Numbered from the stretch's first letter, positions 45,692 to 56,468 are shown. The stretch is DNA of 64,000 bases from Thereva unica (GCA_949987705.1 OX465282.1:40822039-40886038), one strand, 5' to 3'. The notes: generated by a model not told the origin, from the sequence alone. Made by a program: numbers and translations.

Positions 45692-47242
45692 TTAAACTCT
45701 TTTCTTTACTTTCACTTCGGAGCATCAAATCTTGTAACGTTAATTTAACCGCCTTTTACTCAATGCAAATGGATGAAACTTTGCAGGCATACATATTCTC
45801 GATGACAATACACGAATATGACATTTTGTTACATTTTTTGTTGTTGATTTTGTTGTTGAGTAACAAAAAACGATTTTTAATAAAAAATGCTTGGAATTAT
45901 TCGTTCTACTCAATGTAGAGTCTTAAAATTCACTTCCCTTCAATAAAAATTGGTAAAAATTAACAGACATGTGTATTTCCAACGAAAACACACGAAAATG
46001 ATAGTTCCAAATTAAAAATGGAGGCCAAAAAAATATGATGGATTACATTTTTCTTTACAAGCCACTCGTTCGATATGGGTATCAAATGAAAGGTTATAAC
46101 AAGTTGAATACAATTAGCGTCATCCTAAATTCAAAATGGCGGTAGAAAAATGGCGGCATAAAAGTGGCGGCCAACACAAAACAGAGGATCAATTTTTCTT
46201 TACAACGCGCTCGGCATGGGTATCAAATGGAAGGGAGTGACAATTAGAATACTGTTGTCTGTGTCCCGTCATTTCAATTCAAAATGGCGGCCAACACAAA
46301 ATGGCGGTTTACCCTTTTATTTACTTCGCTCTCGGTATGGATATCAAATGAAAGTGTATTAAAGTGAGTAAGAAAGTAAACTGTATGACGTCGGTTTAAA
46401 TCAAATATGGCGTTCACTAAAAAATGGCGGAAGACACAACATAGCTACCAATAGCAAATAAAAATATGATTTAAAAAGATGCAAAAAAATATGTTTCCAG
46501 TTTTTAGTTTTTATTGCTCCAGCCAGTATACGCGAGCACACTACCTTTCAAAATGTAAAAAAAAACGTAGAGCGCTATTAGATTTTTGAGGGGTCATCAA
46601 ATTGTGCATTTTTGGGCTGCACTTGAGAACTGTTGTAAAGAAACAAATACAAAACATGTAAAAAAGTTTCCTTATTTAACATGATAATCTAATTAAAAGT
46701 TTGGAAATTGTAATGTATTAATTAACGCTATTCGTTACTAAAAAGTAAAAAATAAAAAAAAGAAAAAAAAATTTAAGAAACTCTTTTCTTTACCTTAACA
46801 TGTTGATCAGTTGTGAACACAAAATTAATATAAATACTAAAAAAATCGACTAAAAGGTAAAAAATAAGAAGATTTTAAACAATATAAACTTTTAAATCAA
46901 AATGGAAAAAATCTCACACATTCCTTAAAGAAAAGCGTGGGGCGCCCATACCAACCTGAACTTAAAAAAACATGACTGCCGTGAGTACATTTTAACATTT
47001 CAGACAGCTACGAGTTTTCACTAATTGAGCATTTTGTTTCATAAAAGCGCACCCCACGCTTTTCTTTAAGGAATGTGTGAGATTTTTTCCATTTTGATTT
47101 AAAAGTTTATATTGTTTAAAATCTTCTTATCTTTTACCTTTTAGTCGATTTTTTTAGTATTTATATTAATTTTGTGTTCACAACTGATCAATGTATTAAG
47201 GTAAAGAAAAGAGTTTCTTAAAAAAAATTTTTTCTTTTTTTT
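45692..47242 (+). mobile_element. Family B element, copy 3: single full-length insertion
   Basis: A 1.55-kb element placed inside one LINE reading frame. The left end is TTAAACTCTTTTCTTTAC. The right end is a T-rich tail preceded by the reverse complement block GTAAAGAAAAGAGTTT, so the ends share a short inverted repeat. Internally it has the diverged monomer, four monomer-core repeats (around 46075, 46215, 46330 and 46390) and a ~510-bp palindrome (46735-47242) with arms of about 190 bp and a ~100-bp centre. The target duplication is short or absent (TT is possible but hidden in T runs). No coding capacity, hence non-autonomous. Confidence 0.85.
46735..47242. repeat. Family B palindrome (complete)
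   Basis: The arms include GTTGTGAACACAAAATTAAT, TTTAGTCGATTTTT and the GAAAAGCGTGGGG block and its complement. The TAAAGAAAAGCGTG arm segment corresponds to TTAAAGAAAGCGTG in family A arms, so the two palindromes share ancestry. Confidence 0.88.
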
Positions 47243-48600
47243 GATATCAAGATCGTTCAGACCCGCCATGATCTCATCAACAGAAAGGGATATACCATTT
47301 ATAAGGGAAGTGTGAGTGTGCGAGTCAGTTATATCGTGTGCTGTGCTGGACAAGGGGCTATAAATTGCAGCAAACCTATCAGCAAACATGCTACAAATTA
47401 TTTGCGGGCACGAGGTATGGGCTCTACCATTCGTCATTGTTGTTGGGTAGCCTGAAGTCTTCCGTTTAATGTTAACGTAATCAAAGAATTTTTTAGGATC
47501 ACTTATGATGCTATCACCAACAGAATTAATATATGCAGAGTAGGCCTCGCGAGACCTAACAGCAAATTCTGAGGCTAGTCTAATGTACTCGGAATTCAAT
47601 CTCTCGTTTACATATGTGCTATTTTTGATCATGTTGTATAATTTATTTCTTTGATTACGTAGGAATCTAGTATCTCTATCCAGCCATGGTTCCGACACTC
47701 TATCCCGTTTTTTAATTTTGGGTACATATTTGTTGATGATGTTGAAAATGATAGAATAAAAGCATGAAACTATCACGTCAAGATCATTGCTAGTTAGCCT
47801 ATGTTCCCAGTCGACTAGGGATAATTCGAAACCAATACTGTCCAGGTCCGCGTTCTTAAAATCGTAAACAAGTGCATTGTTATATGCTGCACGATGCTTG
47901 GGGATTGATGAATTAAATTCGAGGATCCACGCGGAGTGGTAGATGGAGTTCGAAAATAGGTTTTCCTCATCAGAAACGAGTAAAGTATTCACCTCCTCGT
48001 GTGAATTGGTGAAGATCAGGTCTAGCCATTTACCACAAGAATTTGGTTGCCCGATAATATGGTGAAGATCATTGCCGTAAAGAGTGTCGATAAATTTTAT
48101 ATCGAAGGCATAAGTTGCATTAATAGGAAGTAATTTATTATCTTCCTCGTCGGGGATAAAAGAAATATTTGGTCGATTGAAATCACCGAGGATAAATATG
48201 ACATCATTACCGCAGAGTGTATCGTTAACTTCCTCCACTATATGCAATAGATCGTCATAGTTGGATTCCTCGGAATTGGGGGGGATATAGAACGAACCGA
48301 TGAATATATTCTTCAGGTCGGATTTGATTCTTATGAAGACGTGCTCAAAGGATTTTGAACAATTGGTTGTGATTAATTCACTATTTAAAAAGTCTAAAAG
48401 AGAAGTAAAAGAGACCAGTGGAACTGTAATCTCTATCGCAATTGTGGATAGTCCAGCTGCTGTCCAAGATCTCTTCATTTAGGAATGTACTAATTAACCA
48501 TGTTTCGGTCAGTACAAGTACATTATAGCGACATGATTTAGAGTCAATGTAGAGGTTATTAAGTTTGGTTCAGGATCTGTATTTATTGTCGTGGAAGTTT
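47243..48600 (-). pseudogene. LINE endonuclease (APE type) and linker
   Basis: The frame 48478-47243 carries IGSFYIPPN and LGDFNRPN, hallmark motifs of AP-like endonucleases of LINEs, then KWLDLIFTN, a long linker with EPWLDRDTRFLRNQRNKLY, and SLSVDEIMAGLNDLDI before the family B junction. The N-terminal endonuclease segment (NVLVLTETWL, LNEEILDSSWT) lies at about 48570-48430 in another frame, and the piece between them, where a GGGV-type motif is expected, is missing near 48400. The enzyme would nick target DNA; this copy is broken. Confidence 0.85.
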
Positions 48601-49125
48601 GACGTTGATGATTATTCATTGTATTGTTTGGTATGATGATTGTTCCTGTAATAGACAGGATTATTAAATGAGTATAAATAGAATGTCCGTGTGTTAGATT
48701 TTTTTGTGGAATGGTTGGGGCGGATGTCATTTCTTTTCAGGGTTCTTAAACAGTGCCTTTTCCTGAAGCTGATAGTCTTCAATACTATGAGTTGTCAGGG
48801 AAATGGATTGCAATGACACGGCTCAGGCGAGGCCCGAGGGATGATTGGAACTGAAGATGAATTTGCCTAGTCACAGGTAAGTGGTGAACCATACTGCGTA
48901 TAGGCCCGGCCACACACCCCACGACCCCCCGGCGAGCTAGTGAACTCCGTGTGGCCGGCAGCACATCCCCCTGGCGTTAGTATCGGCGGTTGGGGAGGAT
49001 AAGGAGTCCGGAAGTTGTTTTTTTCTTATGTATGGTGTTGACTCCTTGGTCATGCTTTTCCGGGCTTATTGCTAAGGGGGCAATACCTCGCATAAGTGGC
49101 GCCCAATACTTAGTCGCGCCATTAT
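48601..49125 (-). other. Unassigned LINE-like debris
   Basis: No reading frame I recognise. It is richer in G+C than the satellite. Part of it (about 48780-49120) could be a LINE 5' untranslated region, since it lies between two LINE fragments in the same orientation; this is inference only. Confidence 0.4.
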
Positions 49126-49524
49126 GCTGTTACAAAGACTGATGTTATGTAGCCTTGTTTTAATGCGAAGTGTGCATATTCTATTGCTGACTGGTTTGAA
49201 GTCCAGAATCAGTGATTTCATTTCCTTCCCTATGATGAATGCAACTCCGAACTCTCTTCTTCCATTTGATGATCCGCTGGAGAGTACCGTGTGGGTATTT
49301 AGATCCATTATACCACTGTGGGTCCATTTTGTTTCTTGAAGGGCTGTGATCTTTATGTTATATTTTTTGAGAAGTAATAAAAGCGAACGCAGAGCGCCCG
49401 TTCTGTTGAGCGTCCTGACGTTCCATGTTCCAAAGTCGAATTCCATATTCCGTTGCCTGAGTCGTTGCCGTTGAGTCCGTCCTGTCCGAGGTCTGCCTTG
49501 AGGATTTGTGACGGGTAGGTCCAC
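49126..49524 (-). pseudogene. RTE-like LINE endonuclease N-terminus (fragment)
   Basis: The frame 49524-49072 contains FGTWNVRTLN, LQETKW and FGVAFIIGKEMKS, the start of an RTE-clade AP-endonuclease. It breaks off after LHNIS at about 49130, where the sequence changes to unrelated material. About 110 of the expected ~250 endonuclease residues are present. It follows the I/R1-type RT fragment directly, so this is a junction between two different LINEs. Confidence 0.75.
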
Positions 49525-51118
49525 GTAGGTGGAGTATAATCTAGGTTGTTCGCAGCGGTGGCGAACTTCCTAAGGATGGATGAATGGCCATATGAGTATG
49601 GAGTCCACCCAAGAGAAGCCTTCATTCTGGCAGCCGTCCAGGCTGCCATTTGCTCGGCGTGTATATCCAAAGGGGTAAGATGCAGTAACACATCCAGCGC
49701 AGCTGTAGGGGTGCTTCTCATTGCACCACTGATACACAGCTCAGCTGTTCTTTGGACCCTTTCCAGTATCTTACGATACGTAACCTTCTGTAATGCAGTC
49801 CACCATACCGATATGCCATGCATAAGTATAGGTTTGATTACGGCTGTATAGAGCCAGTGGACGATGCGGGGTTTAAGGCCCCAGTTGACTCCGATCGTTC
49901 TCTGACATAAGAAGAGAGCTGTTTTGGCCTTATTTGCTCTTTCTAAAAGATTCGGCCTCCACGTTAGTTTCCTATCGAGTATGAGACCTAGAAATTTCGC
50001 ATCCTTTTTTAATGCAGTGTTTCATTACAAAGTCTTAAAGAAGGAAAATTGGGAAGTCTATGCTTCTTTGTAAAGAGCACTACTTCGGTCTTGGCTGGGT
50101 TGACGCCTAGACCCTTTGTAGTGTCCCAATGAGAAGGAGTATTCAATGCTTGTTGCATTATATCATTTATTGTTGAGATGTACTTGCCGGTCACCACCAG
50201 CACAATATCATCAGCAGAGGCCACCGTGGTGCACCCAGACTCCTTTAGAGTTATCAGTACTTCATTGACTGTCATATTCCAAAGGAGCAGCGATAAGACC
50301 CCACCTTGTGGTGTGCCTCTTCTGACCCGTCTGACTTCTGCCGAAAGCCCCAGGCTAGACTTTATGCCAATCGAATATAGACTTTATGAAAATCCCACGG
50401 TTCACTCAACGAATATAGACTTTATGACCCTGCACCCTAGCAGCTGATCAATAAAGGACCTGGAGCACCCATCAACATTCAGACGCTGGAGTGCCCTCGT
50501 GACCGCAGGAGGCTCAACATTGTTGAACGCAACTTCAATATCTAAGAAAGCAGCCAACGTGAATTCCTTGAATTCAAGGGATCTTCCGATGACCGCTACC
50601 AAAGAGTGGAGAGCAGTGTCTACTGATTTACCTTTCGTGTAGGCATACTGCGAGGGAAAAATCAGTTTTTTTATCAATGCTTTGCTTAACATGGATCTCC
50701 ACAAGTCTTTCTAGTATCTTGAGGAGAAAGGACGTGAGACATATAGGTCTCAAGTCTTTCGGATTGTGGTAGGAGATTTTACCCGCTTTCGGAATGAAAG
50801 CCACCTTCGCTACTCTCCAGGATGTTGAAATGTAGCTTAGGCTAAGGGAGCTCCTATAGATGGCTGCGAGCCAATTCAGAATTAGGTCACTGACTTTCTG
50901 AATTTCAATCGGATAAATTCCGTCTGGTCCCGGTGTTTTATAAGGCATGAAACCTTTTATGGACCACAGGAGTAAATCCCTGTTTATCAATCTGTCAATG
51001 GTGCCTAAATTATGTGTACTAGCTGGGCCCTCAAAACCTATTTCTGCAGATGCAGCAAGAGATGTTGAGCCAGGAAAGTGAGGAATAAAATAACTAAGTT
51101 TAAAAGTTCTTGCTCTTT
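49500..51118 (-). pseudogene. I/R1-type LINE reverse transcriptase (multiply frameshifted)
   Basis: Pieces in three frames, read right to left: TPGPDGIYPIEIQK and VAFIPKAGK with LRPICLTSFLLKILE (51122-50628); YTKGKSVDTALHSLV and FLDIEVAFNNVEPPAV (50704-50402); the catalytic region, reading SADD where YADD is expected, in ASADDIVLVVTG (50275-50009); the C-terminal region with HGISVWWTALQKV and LLHLTPLDI (49823-49520). A small local duplication (GAATATAGACTTTATG twice, about 50370-50425) disrupts the segment that should carry the PQGG motif. Decayed, not functional. Confidence 0.82.
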
Positions 51119-51350
51119 TCATAATTTCGACGGTTTATATTCTTTAGATTTAAATAATGTAAATATTCTCAATGTACCAAAAACGGATCATCTTAGTAAA
51201 GAAGAGTTTCATGCTTTAAAGAAAATCGTTGTAGAAAACAAAGATTTATTCTATCAAGAAGGAAAAAAATTAACTAATATTACTTGCATTAAACATCAAA
51301 TTATTACGAAGCATAATTTGCCAGTATATTCAAAGATTTACTGTTGGGTA
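51119..51350 (+). pseudogene. Gypsy pol fragment (protease-RT linker)
   Basis: About 75 codons on the + strand read KTDHLSKEEFHALKKI, NKDLFYQEGKKL, IKHQI and LPVYSKIY. This is the stretch just before the reverse transcriptase of 17.6/297-type gypsy elements. The rest of the element is absent. Its left edge abuts the I/R1-type fragment. Confidence 0.7.
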
Positions 51351-51477
51351 TTTTATTGAAATAAAATAATATATTAACAAAAGTAATATATTTATTAATT
51401 ATAATTTATATGTATAATGCCTGCACGTCCGCTTTGTAGCAAGTTAATAGGAGAAGTGAGTTAATAATAAAAAAATA
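51351..51477. other. AT-rich sequence, nothing recognised
   Basis: Short AT-rich stretch between the gypsy scrap and the family A palindrome. No open frame or repeat recognised. Confidence 0.5.
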
Positions 51478-51885
51478 AATGGTTAAAAAATTTTTTTTAA
51501 AAAAAATTCTTTTCATTAACTAAAAAATGTACTGAAAAGTAAAAAATAAAAATATTTTAAAGAAAGCGTGAAATTTCAATTTTAATGAAAAAGTTAATTA
51601 AAAGAATGGCGCATTTTTCATCAAAAATTGAAAATATAACTGTAAATCGCGTGAGATTTACAATAACCCTCAATTTTTTGCTTTGTTAATTTCAAATTCT
51701 AACAAAATTTTTTGATGAAAAATGCGCCATTCTTTTAATTAACTTTTTCATTAAAATTGAAATTTCACGCTTTCTTTTAAATATTTTTTATTTTTTACTT
51801 TTCAGTACATTTTTTAGTTAATGAAAAGAATTTTTTTTAAAAAATTTTTTTAACCGTTTATTTTATTCTCTACTTTTTAGTTCCA
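51478..51885 (-). repeat. Palindrome P15 and edge of a reversed family A unit
   Basis: Full palindrome at 51478-51859. The spacer continues to the right in reverse orientation, so relative to its own unit the loop is in the flipped state. The spacer breaks at 51885 with the RTE insertion and resumes at 52109. Confidence 0.87.
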
Positions 51886-52108
51886 GCGATTGGCACCGAA
51901 GAAAACTTGGCTAAAGAATATCGAGGGCGACCTAAAGAATCAAAGATTATCAGTTACCGAGGCTCGAGACACCGCCAAAACCCGAGAAGAATGGAAGCGA
52001 ATCGTGAATAGAGTTCGGGACCCAGCGGCACCGACAGCAGCGTATCCGTTGCGGGGACGTCCCGCTCGGACCGCCAGCTAACGGATCAAAGAAGAAGAAG
52101 AAGAAGAA
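51886..52108 (+). mobile_element. RTE-type LINE 3' end
   Basis: About 60 codons (TWLKNIEGDLKN, TREEWKRIVNRVRDPAAPT, ending at TAA 52081-52083) match the C-terminus of RTE-clade polyproteins. A (GAA)n simple repeat follows (52091-52109), as usual for RTE tails. It is inserted in a family A spacer, with AGTT possibly duplicated on both sides. Severely 5' truncated. Confidence 0.8.
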
Positions 52109-52120
52109 GTTTATTATATG

Positions 52121-52408
52121 TGTGAAGTTTATTAATACTTTTATTGCTATATTCTTTTAATAAGAATTATTTATTTATAATAAGAAAATTTGTTTATTTA
52201 TTTATTTCCAGTAGAATACAATGTTTTATTATAACTTGATATGGAAGAAGATACCTAAGTCTAAATCTTTCATGGTATATAGCCATGCTACACAAAAGAC
52301 ACATGTGAATTATAAACTCTAAAGAACACATTTTCTACTGACAGTTGTGAACTTATAAATATCTTACAAATGTTAACTGTGAATCATAAGATGGGTAATG
52401 CTGCCACA
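52121..52408 (-). repeat. 3' LTR of gypsy element 1 (288 bp)
   Basis: TG...CA ends on the + strand (TGTGAAG...GCCACA). It is adjoined on the element side by a purine tract, read on the minus strand as AAAGGGGGAGTAA. Confidence 0.9.
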
Positions 52409-52424
52409 TTACTCCCCCTTTAGT
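52409..52424 (-). other. Polypurine tract of gypsy element 1
   Basis: Read on the minus strand, AAAGGGGGAGTAA directly precedes the LTR start TGTGGCAG, the expected plus-strand primer site. Confidence 0.8.
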
Positions 52425-52477
52425 GTCAGCGATACTTTATTGGAATTTTGACTCGCCTTCCTGATTTGGTTTTTAGT

Positions 52478-54131
52478 TCATCCGAAGATGTTGAAGATAC
52501 TGATGGTTATTGATATGGTTTTGTTTTTTCCGTTGCTTAACAGTGTAAAATGTTTGGGTGTCCTTGATATAACTGAGAAAGGGCCGTTGAAAGGCTGTTG
52601 TAACGGTCGTTTTACTGCATCGTTGCGAACAAAAACGTGTGTACAGTCTGCTAAGCTTTTATGAATAAAAACTTTAGGTGCACCATGCCTTGGTGGGTGG
52701 ACTGGCTGTAAGCTCTGCATGAAATTGCGAAGAGTTTGTGCAAACTTCTCTTGATTTTCCATATTATTCGTTGTTGCTATGAGGTCTCCCGGCAGCTTCA
52801 GCGTTGTACCATATACTAATTCTGCTGGGGTTGTTTTGATGTCTTCGTGTATGCAGGATCGTAGTCCAAGTAGAACAATTGGGAGCTTCTCAGTCCACTG
52901 TTGAGCGTTGTGACATTTTAGGGCTGCTTTAAGCGTTCTATGAAAACATTCTATCATGCCATTAGCCTGAGGATGATAGGGCGTTTTCCGATTCCTGTTA
53001 ATGCCAAGGAGTTTTGCCAATTCGTTGAATAAAATTGACTCAAACTGACGTCCTTGATCGGTAATGATTTCCTTAGGGACACCGAATCTGGAAATCCAGC
53101 CAGATAAAAAGGCTTCTGCCACTGTTTCAGCGGTGATGTCACTTATGGGGATTGCTTCCGGCCATCGTGTGAAGCGGTCTATACATGTTAGTACGTAGGT
53201 GAAACCATTAGAATAAGGTAGGGGTCCTACGATGTCCATATGTACGCTCTGAAATCGACCTTCTGTAAGTGGAAAATCAGCGATTGGGGTTTTCGTGTGC
53301 CGATGTATCTTGCTTTTTTGACAACTGATACAGGCTCTCGACCAGTTGCGGCTGTCTTTTTTGATACTTGGCCAGATGAATCTTTCTGTTAGTAACTTTG
53401 TTGTCCTTTTTGCTCCAGGGTGTGACAAGTTGTGTATAGTATTGAAAACTTGTTGACGTTGCGGTGCTGGTATGTATGGGTGAACCTTTCCTGTGGAGAT
53501 GTCACAAAATATTCGCTGGGTGTAATTCGGTAGTGTTAACTGCTTCAATTGCAGCGATGTTGTAGATTTGAGAAGGTCTTGCAGTTCTTTATCACTTTGT
53601 TGCTCCTTTGCCAAGTCGTCGTAACTAGTGGGTGATGGTAGAGATATAGTGGTAACTCTTGAGAGCGTGTCTACTACAAGATTACTTTTCCCAGAAATGT
53701 GACGAATATCAGTTGTGAACTGTCCTATGTAGTTTAGGTGCCTGAGTTGTCGTGGTGAAGACTTCTCGTGTTTTTGCTGAAAGGCAAATATTAGCGGTTT
53801 ATGGTCCGTGTACAGAACGAACTGTCGTCCTTCAAGTAGGTGTTGGAAGTATTTTACTGCTGCATAAGCACTAAGGAGCTCTCTATCGTAGGTACTGTAT
53901 TTGGTTTGCGCTGGTGATAGTTTCTGAGAGAAGAATCCAGAGGCTGCCATCCTGCTGATGTCTGTTGTTGGACAACTGCGCCTATAGCCATATCTGATGC
54001 ATCTACCATTAGTGCCAATGGTGCTTGTGCTGCTAGATGTGCAAGTAACGTTGACTTTGCTAGTGCCTCTTTGCACTGTTCAAATGCGGTAATGAGATCC
54101 GTTGTCCATTGTATTGGTGTTCTATCGTTTT
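52478..54131 (-). pseudogene. pol: Gypsy element 1 RNase H and integrase
   Basis: RNase H: DASD-type motif in a shifted frame near 53990-54010, then [18 protein letters not shown] and LYTDHKPL. Integrase: zinc-binding domain ([11 protein letters not shown] and CISCQKSK), core with [17 protein letters not shown] and [11 protein letters not shown] supplying the catalytic Asp, Asp and Glu, then a GPF-type C-terminal segment. The frame is broken near 54131 (A run) and near 53945. The integrase part is one uninterrupted frame, so decay is concentrated upstream. Confidence 0.88.
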
Positions 54132-55061
54132 TTTGTTGCTAGTACAACAAGCGTGAAGTGGTGCTTGGATTGCTGCAGCTTTGGGTATAAATCGTCTATA
54201 AAAGTTGACCATACCCAGAAATCTGCGGAGCTCACATATGGTAGCTGGCCTCTTGAAAGCGTTAATAGCTTCCACCTTAGAAGGGAGTGGCCTGGTTTCC
54301 TCTTTTGATATTAGGTACCCCAGGAAACTCACTGATGAAGACTCAAAGTTGCTCTTACTTGGATTAATGGTGATACCATATTCTCTGAAGCGTTGAAACA
54401 GTTTTTTTAAATGTTCCCGGTGTTCAGCAATTGATTTGGAAGCGACGAGGAAATCACCAATGTACGGGAAACAGAAATCTAAACCTCTTGTGATTTCATG
54501 GACAAATCTTTGAAATGTTTGCGCAGCGTTGCACAAACCGAAGGTCATCTTTGTGAACTCAAAGAGTCCAAATGGTGTTGTAATGGCTGTTTTTGGAATG
54601 TCGCTTGGTTCCACTGGGATTTGATGATACGCACGAGTTAGATCTATGGTGCTGAAGACTTCTTTTCCTTCTAGCTGCTGGGCGAAATCCTGTATGTGTG
54701 GAATCGGATAGCGGTCAGGGACCGTGACTGCATTTAACCTTCTGTAGTCTCCACACGGTCGCCAGTCCCCGTTTTTCTTCTTGACCATGTGGAGAGGACT
54801 CGACCAACTGCTACTTGATGGTCTGCAGATGCCTTGGTTGAGCATATACTGGAACCCCTGCCTAGCAATTTTCAATTGCTCGGGCGACAGTCTCCTAGGC
54901 TTAGAAAACAAAGGGGGTCCCTTTGTTTGAATGTGATGCGTCACTTTGTGTTTGATGATTGTGGTAGTACAGGGTCTTGTGATATCTATATACTCCTTTA
55001 GTAAGCCGTATTGAGATGAGTTTGGGTCGATAGTGCTTATGCTTCCAGCACTACTGAACAA
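54060..55061 (-). pseudogene. pol: Gypsy element 1 reverse transcriptase, catalytic site changed
   Basis: Motifs in order: [72 protein letters not shown], then the catalytic loop at 54453-54464, which reads YIGD instead of YIDD. The first of the paired aspartates is replaced, which should abolish polymerisation. Downstream LGYLISKE and [14 protein letters not shown] are normal. The frame differs from protease and from RNase H, so both junctions hold frameshifts. Confidence 0.88.
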
Positions 55062-55522
55062 GTAACAGTTGCACCATTTGTATGCAATTTTGTTGTATTG
55101 TCGATTAATCGCTTGCGCTTAGTACCGACTAATAAATCGAATTGTCCCAGGAAATCTGAACCAATTATTGGTTCATTGACTCGGGCGATGATAAATGGCC
55201 AAGTGAATGTTCTGCGTAGGCCCAAGTTGAGATGTATAAGCTTCTCTCCATATGTTGGAATTGCTGTCCCATTGGCTGCGTAGAGAATTCGTGTTGTAGG
55301 TTGTTTTCGTCTTTCTGATGGTGTTGGTGGGATTACTGAAACTTCTGCTCCGGTATCTATGAGAAATCTCTGTTTTGTGTGTTTCTCCGTAAGATATAGG
55401 CGACTTATGCGAGCTGTGGACTGGATAGTCGCCGGTTGTTGTCCACCGCTTAGTTTTCCTGGTAACTGCATGGCTGCTGGCAACGTTTGGCTGATTTGCC
55501 AAACTTCTTGTGATACCAGCAC
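55037..55522 (-). pseudogene. pol: Gypsy element 1 aspartic protease
   Basis: FLIDTGAEVSVIPPT contains the DTG catalytic triad; IIGSDFLGQFDLLV is the second conserved segment. The enzyme would process gag-pol polyprotein. It ends out of frame with the reverse transcriptase. Confidence 0.85.
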
Positions 55523-56202
55523 ATTGTGTTCCGGGATTGCCTGCTTCTACTTCTAAGCTGACCAGAGCTGCGTCGACTTGAGGGGCTGCGACGGCTGTGG
55601 AGTTTCAGCTGGTTTATCCGTTTCTCCAGGACGGATATCTGTTGCCTGAGTTCTGCAACTGCGGATATCGGTGTCGATGTTGAAGCTGTAGCTATTTCAG
55701 GGCCGTTTAAAACCTCTGCGATTTTGTCGGCCATCTCTGCTAGTGCTTTGACATCCTGGTTGGAAATGCTGGCTAAAATGGCTTGGATTTGCGAAGGCAG
55801 TCGCTGCATCCAAAGAGTTCGGAGGATGTCATCAGATATGCTGTTTTCTGCAAGTTCCCTTAATTGGTTGAGTAGCTGTGTTGGTCTTCTTCCATCTATA
55901 GAGATGTCGCCTAAAAGCTTTGAAGTCGTCTTTGTTCGGATTCCCGAAAGGATGACAACAGACGTTGCTTTACTGTTGCGTACCTCTCCAGTGCTGGCGG
56001 ATTGCTGATGACGTCTCGTACTTCTGCGAGGATGTCCGGATCCAAGTTTGCCACTAAGGTATAATATTTGGTGCTGGTCGGCCGTGATTCCGCTTATTAT
56101 AAATTGGGCCTCCAGCTGATGGAACCATAAATCCGGGTTCTTTTTCCAAAAGGGTGGTATTCGCACTGCTACTCCCGTAATCTTGCAGTTTGGTCCCTGT
56201 GC
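55450..56202 (-). pseudogene. gag: Gypsy element 1 gag
   Basis: VRIPPFWKKNPDLWFHQLEAQF is the conserved capsid start of CsRn1-type gag. CWYHKKFGKSAKRC is its atypical cysteine/histidine motif near the end. Between about 56070 and 55915 the correct frame is a different one (it reads NLDPDILAEVRDV), so two compensating indels bracket about 45-50 codons. The true start lies upstream and was lost with the leader. Confidence 0.82.
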
Positions 56203-56468
56203 TTTTTATTGCTATATTCTTTTAATAAGAATTATTTATTTGTAATAAGAAAATTTGTTTATTTATTTATTTCCAATACAATGTTTTATAATAACTTGAT
56301 ATGGAAGAAGATCCCTAAGTCTAAATCTTTCATGGTATATAGCCATGCTACACAAAAGACACATGTGAATTATAAACTCTAAAGAACATATTTTCTACTG
56401 ACAGTTGTGAACTTATAAATATCTTACAAATGTTAACTGTGAATCATAAGATGGGTAATGCTGCCACA
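56203..56468 (-). repeat. 5' LTR of gypsy element 1 (3' end truncated)
   Basis: Aligns with 52139-52408; about 18 bp at the element-internal edge are missing. Differences from the 3' LTR are few (small indels near 56270-56285 and several substitutions). Confidence 0.88.

Larger units (their letters stand above)
44130..48600 (-). mobile_element. Jockey-superfamily LINE, 5' truncated, split by family B
   Basis: A minus-strand non-LTR retrotransposon: endonuclease at right, reverse transcriptase at left, AT-rich 3' tail at 44130-44200. It was inserted in or next to the end of a reversed family A unit, and later split at 45691/47243 by family B copy 3. The right (5') limit is uncertain; recognisable endonuclease sequence (YIDSKSCRYNVLVLTETW in a shifted frame) reaches about 48570. 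Confidence 0.85.
52121..56468 (-). mobile_element. Ty3/gypsy retrotransposon 1 (CsRn1-like), inactive
   Basis: LTRs at 52121-52408 (3') and about 56203-56468 (5'). A TATG target duplication at 52117-52120 and 56469-56472 is confirmed by the intact spacer in other family A units. The body reads gag, protease, RT, RNase H, integrase on the minus strand, with the gypsy order. The 5' LTR lacks its last ~18 bp, and the primer-binding site and leader are gone, so gag-like sequence abuts the LTR. Several frameshifts and a changed RT catalytic residue make it inactive. Confidence 0.93.

Noticed and set aside
48509..48730. 73-codon minus-strand frame upstream of the LINE endonuclease
   Set aside because: The recognisable LINE endonuclease residues in this interval lie in a different frame, so this one is a shadow.
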